Origin: Anaerolineales bacterium
Lineage (GTDB): Bacteria > Chloroflexota > Anaerolineae > Anaerolineales > Villigracilaceae
Direction of reading: 5' to 3'
NCBI GenBank assembly: GCA_016789305.1
Contig: JAEURJ010000002.1
Coordinates: 298,079 to 362,078 of the forward strand
DNA length: 64,000 bases
Position numbers and translations under genes: made by a program. The notes beneath the pieces were generated by a model. The model did no database searches. It worked only from the letters and a program-made list of their open reading frames with translations, and was not told the origin of the DNA. Below, one piece after another: positions 32,624 to 40,995 of this stretch. Position 1 is the first letter of the stretch; each line of letters opens with the position of its first letter.

Positions 32624-35600
32624 TCCATAAATCTAAAATAAGCAGGGTTTTCGAGAACCAATGTTTTAAAGGCATCCACGATCTTCGGGTCGAAGAGGAT
32701 GCCGGCTTGCTCATGAAGATAAGCAATAGCCTCCTCAACGGAAACTTTTTTTCGATAGGGGCGGTTGCTTGTCAATGCGTCAAATGCGTCTGCCACTGAG
32801 AACATGCGTGCCAAAAGGGGAATCTCCTCTCCCTTTTGGCCATGTGGGTAGCCGCTTCCATCCCATCTTTCCTGATGATGACGAATTAATGAAATTGTAT
32901 CCTGCAGGAAGGGAATTCCCTGTACGATGTTTGCGCCAATTTCAGGGTGTTTCCGCATGATTTTCCACTCTTCTTCACTGAGTGGGCCGGGTTTATGCAA
33001 AATGGTATCACTAATACCGATTTTGCCAATATCGTGGAGGAGCGAACCGCGTTCCAGGACCTTTAGTTGCTCACGAGAGAAGTTTAGGGTTTCACCGAGC
33101 TTCGCTGCAATGCGACTGACACGAACACTGTGTCCTTCTGTTTCCCGGTCCCTGGCGTCCAGTGCGGAAGTAAGGGAGGCGAGTGTTTGATCGTAGGTCA
33201 CTTCAAGCATGTCGTATGCGGCTTTGATTTCCGCAGCCTGCTGCCTGGATTCAACAAGAAGCAGGGAACGTTCAAGCGCGATCGCGGCTTGATTCACCAA
33301 AGTCTGCAAGTCTGCCGGGTTGGCGGGTTTGTGTTGGTGGTCGTCAGGGATGTTGATCCACAAGGCGCCATATTTTCTAATGGGCGTTTGGATCGGAAGG
33401 CAGGCGCGCATCATGGATTTCCCCTGCGACATGTAGATCAACTGCCCTGAATCCATGACTTGTTGAATTAATTCGGTGGGGTGAACCGCGCCGGTGCGAA
33501 TTCCATCCTGATCGATTTCCAAATCAGCTTCGATTTCATGTTTCTGTGAAAATAAAATGATCCCGGTGGATTGCGCCTTTGCCAGTTTATGGGCAGTCTG
33601 CGCAATATCTTTTGCCGCATCTTCCAGAGTTTCTGCTTGAATGATGTGGGTGCTGAGGCGGTAGAGCAGGCTGGTGGTCCGAAGCGAAGCGCGCAATTCC
33701 TGTTGAAGCCACGTGCTTTCGAACGCCCCAGCAGCCTGAATGGAAAGCAACTCGGCCAGCGATTCGTCATTTTCGGAAAAGAAAACTTCGTTTTGTTTTC
33801 CGAAGGCAATGATCACACCGATGCTCAAACGATGCCATCGAATTGGAATTGCAAGCATGCTTCTTAAGTTATTTTGATCGATATCCAGATGCAAAGTGCC
33901 GGCATATTTGCGAACATCCCTCACGCGAAACGGGGCGCCCGCATGAAAAGCGGCTTTGATTAATGGGTCGTTTTGCTGGGCTGTCTCGAGCGAGAGCTGC
34001 AATTTTAGAGCTTCTCCAGCAGACGCTGTTTGGATGTAACTTTCTTCCTGGCCTAATTGGATGTGAACATATGTAAATCGCGCCTGAAGAACATCCTTTG
34101 TGATGGCTGCGATTTCACGGGCAGTTGCTTCCGGCTCGACCATCGCCGAGAGCTGACTCCCAGACTGGACTAAATCCATCAACCGTTTGTGGTATCCAGA
34201 CCGCTCCCAGGAGCGGGTCAACTCTGCGGCTACAGATTCTGCGAGACTAATTTCCAAGCTGCCGAACGAATTAAGGTCCTCATCGTTCAATACGATCGCC
34301 CCGTTGACATATCCATTGGAGATGATGGGCACGATCACGCACGATAAATTTGTTTCATTATCGAAGTGAATGTAATCGCTATCCAGACGAATATCATTGA
34401 TGATCTGTGTTTTTCTTTGACGCGCCGCCCGTCCTATTGCTCCAACCGCCATGCTTTGGCGATAGCCCGGCGGGAGATTGAATGATTGCGGGCCTGCAGT
34501 TGCCAGAAGGACAAAATCCTTTGTATCGGGTTCGTATACATATAAACTCACCAAAGATGAACTCAATGCCTGTTCAAGGGTATTGACAGCCAATTGAGCC
34601 GAAACGGGTTCGTCCAGTTGATTTTCAAGTTGTTGGCTTAGTTCATTTAGGAGAACCAGTTGTTTGTTGCGTCTTTTTTCGCTTCCGAGTTGGCGCAAGA
34701 TTAGGGCAATTTGATCGTGCTGTGAGAGTAACCGTGTTCGCACACCTTCCTGGGACAACATAAAAGGTTTAAGATAACGGGCAAGCCTGCGATTCCATGT
34801 ATTTTGTGTTTCCCCCAGATCAAAATGGCTTTCATCTTCCGCTCGATTTAATTCAGACATCAAACCATTTATGGTTACTACAACCGAGACCACCTGATAA
34901 TACATGACCGCCGCGATCAGCAGGAATACAATGAGGGTGGCCTCCCTGGCTTTTAGAATGCTCTCCAGTTGAAAAGGAATGGCATTATCTATTAAGATCA
35001 TTAATGCGCCAAGAAATATCAAAACGGCGAGCACGATGATGCCAGCCGCCATGATCATTCTACGTCCCAATACATCGTGTGGGGGCAAAGTCAGCCGATG
35101 CCACGGCAGAATATTGGAAAGCAGAATTGCCGCACCCAATATGGCTGGTGTAATCATATTTTCAATGGAATAAAATGGAAAAAAAACAAGACACCATGCC
35201 AGCCAGGGAAATGCCTGTATTCGAAACAGCACTTCTCTTATTTTTGCCGATGAAGAAAAATGGGAGGCCAGTCCGGCGGCTGATGCAATGAAAAACAAAA
35301 CGGCCAATAAGTGTTGCGCACTTCTTATTTCAATGCCACTATAAAGGCTTCCATTCATCATTAGAAGCAACCCGCTTAGAAAACTTGTCAGGGGTGCGAT
35401 AATTTTCAAAAGATCGATTTGTTTTATTTTTTCGCCAGGGCGTGTCTGAAATGCGATCTGTAAAAAGCCGGCGGCTAGCGGGGCGAACGCCTCCACAAAT
35501 AGGCCCCTGTAGATGGAAATACCTGCAATTACCAGTAATGAAATTCCCGAAACACTTGAAACGATGGCATATTGCTTGTTCACATCGGCGTTGGTAAAAA

Positions 35601-35796
35601 GTCCCTGATTCGATAGCCCTAATGCGAAACAGAAAATCCCTGTCGAAAAAACCAGGGCTAACGGAAAAGCCTGAGACTCCATATGAAGATAGGAGGGTAT
35701 AAGCACCATCACCGCCCCTGTAACCCACAGAATTCCTGCGGCCAGCGAATTTAATTCGTTCTCGGTTCGGCTTTTCATCGCGACGAAGGATAGCAT
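32620..35796 (-). CDS. Membrane multi-GAF HD-GYP protein (putative c-di-GMP phosphodiesterase)
   Basis: A protein of up to 1058 residues. The N-terminal 310 residues contain about nine hydrophobic segments. Three GAF-like domains lie roughly at 385-535, 545-700 and 705-855. The C-terminal HD-GYP domain (880-1040) keeps HDIGKIG and RHHQERWDGSGYP, the residues needed for metal binding and c-di-GMP hydrolysis. The start may be ATG 35796 or, more likely given a promoter-like TTGGCA/TATGCT pair that would overlap the first ATG, the second ATG at 35778. It is the first gene of a bicistron with the GGDEF gene. The GAF domains suggest control by a small ligand or redox signal. Confidence 0.9.
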   Translation of the reverse strand: MLSFVAMKSRTENELNSLAAGILWVTGAVMVLIPSYLHMESQAFPLALVFSTGIFCFALGLSNQGLFTNADVNKQYAIVSSVSGISLLVIAGISIYRGLFVEAFAPLAAGFLQIAFQTRPGEKIKQIDLLKIIAPLTSFLSGLLLMMNGSLYSGIEIRSAQHLLAVLFFIASAAGLASHFSSSAKIREVLFRIQAFPWLAWCLVFFPFYSIENMITPAILGAAILLSNILPWHRLTLPPHDVLGRRMIMAAGIIVLAVLIFLGALMILIDNAIPFQLESILKAREATLIVFLLIAAVMYYQVVSVVVTINGLMSELNRAEDESHFDLGETQNTWNRRLARYLKPFMLSQEGVRTRLLSQHDQIALILRQLGSEKRRNKQLVLLNELSQQLENQLDEPVSAQLAVNTLEQALSSSLVSLYVYEPDTKDFVLLATAGPQSFNLPPGYRQSMAVGAIGRAARQRKTQIINDIRLDSDYIHFDNETNLSCVIVPIISNGYVNGAIVLNDEDLNSFGSLEISLAESVAAELTRSWERSGYHKRLMDLVQSGSQLSAMVEPEATAREIAAITKDVLQARFTYVHIQLGQEESYIQTASAGEALKLQLSLETAQQNDPLIKAAFHAGAPFRVRDVRKYAGTLHLDIDQNNLRSMLAIPIRWHRLSIGVIIAFGKQNEVFFSENDESLAELLSIQAAGAFESTWLQQELRASLRTTSLLYRLSTHIIQAETLEDAAKDIAQTAHKLAKAQSTGIILFSQKHEIEADLEIDQDGIRTGAVHPTELIQQVMDSGQLIYMSQGKSMMRACLPIQTPIRKYGALWINIPDDHQHKPANPADLQTLVNQAAIALERSLLLVESRQQAAEIKAAYDMLEVTYDQTLASLTSALDARDRETEGHSVRVSRIAAKLGETLNFSREQLKVLERGSLLHDIGKIGISDTILHKPGPLSEEEWKIMRKHPEIGANIVQGIPFLQDTISLIRHHQERWDGSGYPHGQKGEEIPLLARMFSVADAFDALTSNRPYRKKVSVEEAIAYLHEQAGILFDPKIVDAFKTLVLENPAYFRFME

Positions 35797-35843
35797 AAGA
35801 ATTCGTTTTTATCTATGCCAAAAGGCCAGCCTTTTATTTCTGA

Positions 35844-35849
35844 TATAAT
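35844..35849 (+). promoter_or_regulatory. Extended -10 promoter (TGATATAAT) for the PNP transcript
   Basis: TG-A-TATAAT (35841-35849) is an extended -10 element; no -35 box is visible. It ends 7 bases before the ATG of a short ORF (35857), which would therefore be leaderless. Confidence 0.55.
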
Positions 35850-35856
35850 GCCAGCG

Positions 35857-35913
35857 ATGAATGAGTTCTGGGGATGCGACTCAAGCGTCAAAAAAATCTT
35901 GGTTATGGAATAA
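35857..35913 (+). CDS. Leaderless 18-codon upstream ORF before PNP
   Basis: The ORF encodes MNEFWGCDSSVKKILVME and stops 3 bases before the PNP ATG. It begins 7 bases after a TATAAT, so its ATG would be at the 5' end of the mRNA. The PNP start has no Shine-Dalgarno, so PNP may depend on reinitiation after this ORF. The peptide shows no run of a single amino acid and no family is recognised; translation is unproven. Confidence 0.35.
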   Translation: MNEFWGCDSSVKKILVME

Positions 35914-35916
35914 AAA

Positions 35917-36753
35917 ATGGAACAATATATTTCCCTTGCTCAAATCGATGAAGCTGTGCAGGCAGTTCAAAAACGGATTTCGATCAAACCCAAAGTTGGG
36001 ATCATTCTCGGCTCGGGACTTAACGGTTTGGCTGATTCTGTACAAAATGCGGTTTTTATCCCTTACAGTGATCTGCCTCATTTCCCTGTTTCCACAGTTC
36101 ATGGTCATATCGGACGTTTTGTGATCGGTCAGCTGGAAGGTGTGGATGTTCTTGTCATGCAGGGACGAATTCACTATTACGAAGGCTATACCATGGGACA
36201 GGTGACCCTGCCTGTTCGTGTGATGAATCGAATGGGAATTGGAAGCATGATTGTCACCAATGCCGCGGGCGGTGTCCATCCTGATTTTCAACCCGGCGAC
36301 GTTATGCTGATCACTGACCAGTTAAATTTGATGGGCATGTCTGGATTGAATCCCTTGATGGGTCCAAACCTGGATGAGATCGGCCCGCGTTTTCCAGATA
36401 TGAGTCAGCCCTATGATCGTGCATATTGCGATTTAGCTCGCAAGGTCGCGAAGGCAGAAAAGATCAAATTACAAGAGGGCATTTATGCAGGGTTGAGCGG
36501 TCCCTCCTTTGAATCCCCGGCAGACCTTCGTTTTCTTCGCCTGGCCGGGGCGGATGCAGTAGGCATGTCCACGGTGCCGGAAGTGATCATTGCCCGTCAT
36601 GGAAATATGCGCGTCCTTGGTTTCTCTGGCGTGAGCAACAAGGCCAATTTGGATGGCTCCACCATCACAACGCATGAAGAAGTGATCGAAGCCGGCAAAG
36701 TGATCACCCCTAAAATGGAAAAAATTATCCGCGGTGTTTTGCGCGAGATCTAA
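35917..36753 (+). CDS. punA: Purine-nucleoside phosphorylase
   Basis: A 278-residue trimeric-type PNP (PNP/MTAP family). It phosphorolyses inosine and guanosine to free base and ribose-1-phosphate in purine salvage. Motifs: IILGSGLNGLAD (phosphate loop), the HGHIGRF and QGRIHYYEGY regions, TNAAGGVHPDFQPGDVMLI, GPSFESPADLRFLRLAGADA, and GMSTVPEVIIARH with the purine-binding Asn in VSNKANLDG. No Shine-Dalgarno precedes the ATG; a short upstream ORF ends 3 bases before it. Confidence 0.93.
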   Translation: MEQYISLAQIDEAVQAVQKRISIKPKVGIILGSGLNGLADSVQNAVFIPYSDLPHFPVSTVHGHIGRFVIGQLEGVDVLVMQGRIHYYEGYTMGQVTLPVRVMNRMGIGSMIVTNAAGGVHPDFQPGDVMLITDQLNLMGMSGLNPLMGPNLDEIGPRFPDMSQPYDRAYCDLARKVAKAEKIKLQEGIYAGLSGPSFESPADLRFLRLAGADAVGMSTVPEVIIARHGNMRVLGFSGVSNKANLDGSTITTHEEVIEAGKVITPKMEKIIRGVLREI

Positions 36754-36770
36754 GGAATTGTATTTCCGGG

Positions 36771-37451
36771 ATGGCTGATTTTTATAAATTCCTCGCTTCA
36801 TACGAGGTGTTGATATATATTTTGCTTGCGATGGGCGGCTTGTTTTCCTTTCGCTGGCTTTGGCGTTCGTGGCAGGAATGGCAAATTGCAGTTTATAAAC
36901 TGGAAAAGGAATTTTCCATGCGGCGATTGGGGCAGTCCGCCGCCATCTCTGTCTTGATTTTGACCGTGTTCTGTTTCGAGTTTTTCATGGCCTCATTTAT
37001 TATTCCGGGGCTCCCGGCGGAAGTTTTTCTTTCCACACCCACATTGGATTTTATTTCAACTCCAACTGGAACATTATCTGCGGAAATGATGACCCAGTTT
37101 GCTGCTGTGCCTGCGCAGACTCAGGGACCCAATACTGTTGGCTGTGTTCCTGGACAGGTTGATCTGACTTCCCCCAAAGCGGGTGAAGAGGTTAAAGGGG
37201 TGATCGATTTGATCGGCACGGTTAATATATCCAACTTTGGATTTTATAAATATGAAGTGGCGCCTGCGGGCGGCGATTCCTGGGCTACGATTTCTGCCGA
37301 CCGCACCATTAAGGTGGAAACATCATTAGGCCGATGGGATACGACTGCCTTAACTCCCGGCGATTATCAATTAAGACTCGTTGTGACCGATAATCAGGGT
37401 GTGGCCCTTCCTGCTTGTGTAATTCCAATTCGGGTGATCCCGAATCAATAA
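36771..37451 (+). CDS. Membrane protein with extracytoplasmic Ig-like domain
   Basis: A 226-residue protein with two membrane helices (residues 13-30 and 52-76), a Thr/Pro-rich linker and a C-terminal beta-sandwich (about 120-225). The sandwich resembles the Ig-like domains used in envelope proteins (VDLTSPKAGEEVKGVIDLIG at the start, PGDYQLRLVVTDNQG near the end). A Cys at each end of the sandwich (GCVPG and PACVIP) may form a disulfide. No family name is recognised. It lies between PNP and a GNAT gene with short gaps. Confidence 0.75.
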   Translation: MADFYKFLASYEVLIYILLAMGGLFSFRWLWRSWQEWQIAVYKLEKEFSMRRLGQSAAISVLILTVFCFEFFMASFIIPGLPAEVFLSTPTLDFISTPTGTLSAEMMTQFAAVPAQTQGPNTVGCVPGQVDLTSPKAGEEVKGVIDLIGTVNISNFGFYKYEVAPAGGDSWATISADRTIKVETSLGRWDTTALTPGDYQLRLVVTDNQGVALPACVIPIRVIPNQ

Positions 37452-37469
37452 ATATTTTTAGGATTCTTT

Positions 37470-38009
37470 ATGGCTGATATTCAACTTCGTCCCACGATAG
37501 CATCTGACCTTTCCCGGCTCATGGGGTTGGACCATACCACTTCAAGTGAGGCTGTCTGGCAGCTTGAGTTGCGCCGCGATACCGGGCAGATCAACGCTTC
37601 CTTTCGTGAAGTGAAATTGCCTCGTTCCATTCAGGTGGCCTATCCTCACGACCCTTATTCTCTGGCTGATGATTGGATCAGGAAATCCATGATGTACACT
37701 GCTTTTCAGGGGCCGGATCCGGTTGGATACATCTGTTTGTTGGAAAGAGGTACGGCTTCTGTTGTGTGGGTGACTGATCTTGTGGTGGCGGCAGCAGGAC
37801 GAAGATCCGGTGTAGCCACCACTCTGTTGGCGGCCGGACAGGAGTGGGCGGAGGCCAGAGCGCATCGTCGCTTTATCATTGAGATGCAGTCGAAGAATCT
37901 TCCTGCCATTCGTCTCGCGCAAAAAAACGGCTTTGAATTCTGCGGGTATAATGATCATTATTATCTAACACAGGATGTTGCCTTGTTCTTTTCAAAAGCA
38001 TTAAAATAA
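37470..38009 (+). CDS. GNAT family N-acetyltransferase
   Basis: A 179-residue acetyltransferase. The acetyl-CoA-binding loop is AAGRRSGVATTLLAAGQEWA after the strand VWVTDLVV, followed by a LPAIRLAQKNGFEFCGY segment typical of the fold. It starts 19 bases after the membrane Ig-like gene behind a weak AGGA box. The substrate is unknown. Confidence 0.87.
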   Translation: MADIQLRPTIASDLSRLMGLDHTTSSEAVWQLELRRDTGQINASFREVKLPRSIQVAYPHDPYSLADDWIRKSMMYTAFQGPDPVGYICLLERGTASVVWVTDLVVAAAGRRSGVATTLLAAGQEWAEARAHRRFIIEMQSKNLPAIRLAQKNGFEFCGYNDHYYLTQDVALFFSKALK

Positions 38010-38049
38010 GGCACTGAACTAAACGTTCTATTTTTATTGGAAGGGTTAC

Positions 38050-39966
38050 ATGATTAACGGTTGGATGGATGGTGTACTGGCGGGGATCCGGACACTAAAT
38101 CAAATCCTTACGGCGGGGATTGCCATTACGGCGTTTTCGCTGTTTCTATATTCTCTTTCCTTCAATCTACGTGACCGTGTCGCGCGGTCTTTTGCCATTA
38201 TCCTGTTATGCGTGGTGGTTGTGTTTACCGCTGAAGCATTGCAGGATAAATCTTTGTCCATTCAAACGATCGATCTCTTTCTGCGTTTGCAATGGATAGG
38301 GATCGTGTTTTTGCCCGCCGCATACCTGCACCTTTCCGATGCGCTGCTGGTCACTGCAGGCCGGCCTTCCCGTGGAAGAAGGCGTATTGCAGTGCGCGGT
38401 ATGTATGTAGTCTCCGTATTTTTTCTTGTGCTGCTTGCATCGGGATATTTACTTGGTGTGATCGTGCCGGACGGAAAGCCTGCACCGCATCTGGTACGCA
38501 CCATGTGGACTGAGGTCTTTACCCTTTTCTACATTTCTGCGATGGTTTGGGCGGGGATTAATTTTGCGAGAGCGTACGGCCGCATGTTGACGCGTTCCGG
38601 CCGCCGTCGTATGCTGTATTTGATGGCAGGTGCCACCGCGCCAGCGCTGGGTTCCTATCCTTATTTATTGTATGGCTCGACCGTTGCGGCAAGCCACCCG
38701 CTTCTCTTTTGGAGCGTGGCAATTGTCATCAATATTTTGGTGGCAGTGCTTGTGGTCGTGATGGCGTATGCTGTGGCATTCTTTGGGGTTTCCTGGCCCG
38801 ATCGCGTGATCAAGAGTCGTTTATTTAAATGGATCATGCGTGGACCGGTGACAGCCTCCACTGCTCTGGCATTGATGACAGTGGTGCGACGTGGGGGTGA
38901 TTTGCTCGGCTCTCCTTACAATGCATTTGTACCTTTTACAGTAGTCGCCACGATCCTTTCGATGGAACATGCCATTACATTTGCGGCTCCCTTATGGGAA
39001 CGCTGGTTGTTCTTTGGACGGGATCGAAGTGAGTTGCAATTGCTGCAAAATATCGAAGAACGCCTCTTGACTCAGGGTGACTTGCAGCAGTTTCTGGAGG
39101 CGATCCTCGCTGCGGTTCGTGACCACTTGCAGGCTCCTGCCGCTTTTGTCGCCGCGCTGGATGATGAAACATTATCGCCGATCGTGGTCGCAGGGAATCG
39201 CTCGATGCTTGACCAGGATGGCTTGACTGAAATCCTGAATAAAGTAAATGGCGATCCCCGCCGCGAATTTCAATGGGGAAATTTCTGGGTTTTGCCATTG
39301 CATCAACGAAAAAATTCCGAAATGGATCGCGATGAAATTTTGCCTTTATTGGGGCTTTTGGGTGTGGCGCGCCGCAACGAGGACCAACACATGGAAAATG
39401 ATCAGCGCGAAGCATTGTGGCTTCTCGCTGACCGCGCTGCGCTTGCCCTGGAAGATCGTCAGTTGCAGCAAAGGGTTTTTCACTCGCTGGCAGATTTACA
39501 GCCCCAAGTGGAAATGATCCAGCGAATGCGTGCAGCGGTTCGGTACGATACGCGCGCCAGTTTGTTGACTGATCCAGTCCTTGAAGAGGCGGATCTATTC
39601 AACTGGGTGCGCGATGCGTTGACTCATTATTGGGGCGGCCCGAAACTCACCAATAATCCGTTGATGAAATTACAGGTGGTTCGTGACCTCGCCGAGCAGG
39701 ATGTCGATGGAAGCAATGCAAATGCACTTCGAACTCTTCTGCGAAAAGCTGTGGATCAGGTGAAGCCGAAGGGGGAACGTAAATTCACCACGGAGTGGAT
39801 TTTGTACAACATTCTTGAGATGAAATTTATCGAGGGGCGCAAAGTTCGGGATGTGGCATCCAGACTGGCCATGTCTGAAGCGGATCTGTATCGCAAGCAG
39901 CGGGTGGCGATCGAGGCGGTTGCGAAGGCAATCCTTGAAATGGAAGTTGAGATCAAGGAAACATAA
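38050..39966 (+). CDS. 7TM-GAF protein with C-terminal HTH-like domain, no kinase domain
   Basis: A 638-residue protein. Residues 20-310 hold seven to eight membrane helices resembling the 7TM sensor region of some histidine kinases. Residues 330-475 resemble a GAF domain (LLQNIEERLLTQGDLQQFLEAILAA at the start). Instead of a kinase, the last 110 residues are helical, with a sigma-region-4-like or winged-helix-like segment (FIEGRKVRDVASRLAMSEAD, then LYRKQRVAIEAVAKAI). GGAAGGG precedes the ATG. A membrane-tethered regulator that senses a ligand and binds DNA directly is possible. The domain calls for the GAF and HTH parts are tentative. Confidence 0.7.
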   Translation: MINGWMDGVLAGIRTLNQILTAGIAITAFSLFLYSLSFNLRDRVARSFAIILLCVVVVFTAEALQDKSLSIQTIDLFLRLQWIGIVFLPAAYLHLSDALLVTAGRPSRGRRRIAVRGMYVVSVFFLVLLASGYLLGVIVPDGKPAPHLVRTMWTEVFTLFYISAMVWAGINFARAYGRMLTRSGRRRMLYLMAGATAPALGSYPYLLYGSTVAASHPLLFWSVAIVINILVAVLVVVMAYAVAFFGVSWPDRVIKSRLFKWIMRGPVTASTALALMTVVRRGGDLLGSPYNAFVPFTVVATILSMEHAITFAAPLWERWLFFGRDRSELQLLQNIEERLLTQGDLQQFLEAILAAVRDHLQAPAAFVAALDDETLSPIVVAGNRSMLDQDGLTEILNKVNGDPRREFQWGNFWVLPLHQRKNSEMDRDEILPLLGLLGVARRNEDQHMENDQREALWLLADRAALALEDRQLQQRVFHSLADLQPQVEMIQRMRAAVRYDTRASLLTDPVLEEADLFNWVRDALTHYWGGPKLTNNPLMKLQVVRDLAEQDVDGSNANALRTLLRKAVDQVKPKGERKFTTEWILYNILEMKFIEGRKVRDVASRLAMSEADLYRKQRVAIEAVAKAILEMEVEIKET

Positions 39967-40027
39967 TTTGGAGAATACGACGATTTTCGATCGTCTTAAA
40001 TAATTTGTGTAGTGGAAGGATGACACT

Positions 40028-40990
40028 ATGATGGAACAAAAGAAGGCACATGTGAATCCGTTGCCTGCCGTGGACGAGGGCTGGTGGGCTTCGGTATTGG
40101 CGGAGGAAAGCCGATATTCGGCACCTGCCGCAGTTCATCGGGCGGAAAATGTACTTGAAGTTCGGGAGGATCTGAAAAGTGCAGTTTCCGAAAAGAAGCC
40201 CATTAATTGGGAACAGGCCAAGGACCTATATTTGCGCGATCAAATCATAGACTTGACCGTGACTGGCTACAATCGGGGAGGATTGTTGGTCGAAGACGAG
40301 AACATGCACGGGTTCGTTCCATTCTCTCATTTGATCGATCTGGCGGGGAAGCCTGAAAACCTTCAAAGGGAGCACGACCTTGAAGTGTATGTGGGCAGAA
40401 AACTTCATTTGAAAGTGATCGAATGCGTGGCAGAAGACGGCCGTATGGTCTTCTCTGAACGGGCTGCGCAATCGGAACCGGGCAGACGCGCGGAGTTGTT
40501 TCATTCGCTTCAACCGGGTCAACATGTAAAAGGCGTGGTCACCAATGTGACGGACTTCGGTGTATTTGTCGACCTCGGCGGTGTGGAAGGTTTGATTCAT
40601 ATTTCCGAGCTGTCCTGGGGTCGTGTATCTCACCCGAATCAAATCGTACAGATAGGCGAAACTCTGGATGTCCAAGTGCTCGACCTCGCCCCCGAACGAT
40701 GCCGGGTTGCTTTAAGTTTAAAACGCCTTCAACCCAATCCCTGGGCAAATGCCGCAGCTGATTTTCCGGTGGGAAGTGTACTTCCTGCAACAGTGACCAG
40801 CGTGCTTTCCTTCGGGGCCTTTGCAAAGTTGGATGCAGGCGTCGAAGGTCTGATACATGCATCAGAAATTCCGCAGGCAGATGGGAAATCGGTAAAAGAT
40901 GTTTTAACCGTGGGTTCTCGTGTGGATGTGCGCATTTTGCACCTGGAAGCCTCGCACCAGCGTATGGGTTTAAGCATGAGGCTTGAATAA
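40028..40990 (+). CDS. S1 RNA-binding domain protein (RpsA-like, three S1 domains)
   Basis: A 320-residue protein with three S1 domains at about residues 70-145, 157-228 and 242-318. The second is the most canonical (VKGVVTNVTDFGVFVDLGG, then GLIHISELSW). It is shorter than proteobacterial ribosomal protein S1 (six domains) but like the three- or four-domain S1 proteins of other phyla, so it may act as the ribosomal S1 or as an RNA-binding factor. GGAAGGA (40014-40020) is 7 bases before the first of two ATGs. FtsK starts 5 bases after its stop. Confidence 0.88.
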   Translation: MMEQKKAHVNPLPAVDEGWWASVLAEESRYSAPAAVHRAENVLEVREDLKSAVSEKKPINWEQAKDLYLRDQIIDLTVTGYNRGGLLVEDENMHGFVPFSHLIDLAGKPENLQREHDLEVYVGRKLHLKVIECVAEDGRMVFSERAAQSEPGRRAELFHSLQPGQHVKGVVTNVTDFGVFVDLGGVEGLIHISELSWGRVSHPNQIVQIGETLDVQVLDLAPERCRVALSLKRLQPNPWANAAADFPVGSVLPATVTSVLSFGAFAKLDAGVEGLIHASEIPQADGKSVKDVLTVGSRVDVRILHLEASHQRMGLSMRLE

Positions 40991-40995
40991 AGAAG

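Noticed and set aside
39979..39995. GACGAT / ATCGTC hairpin before the S1 protein gene as a terminator
   Set aside because: Only 6 bp and no T-run; too weak to call.
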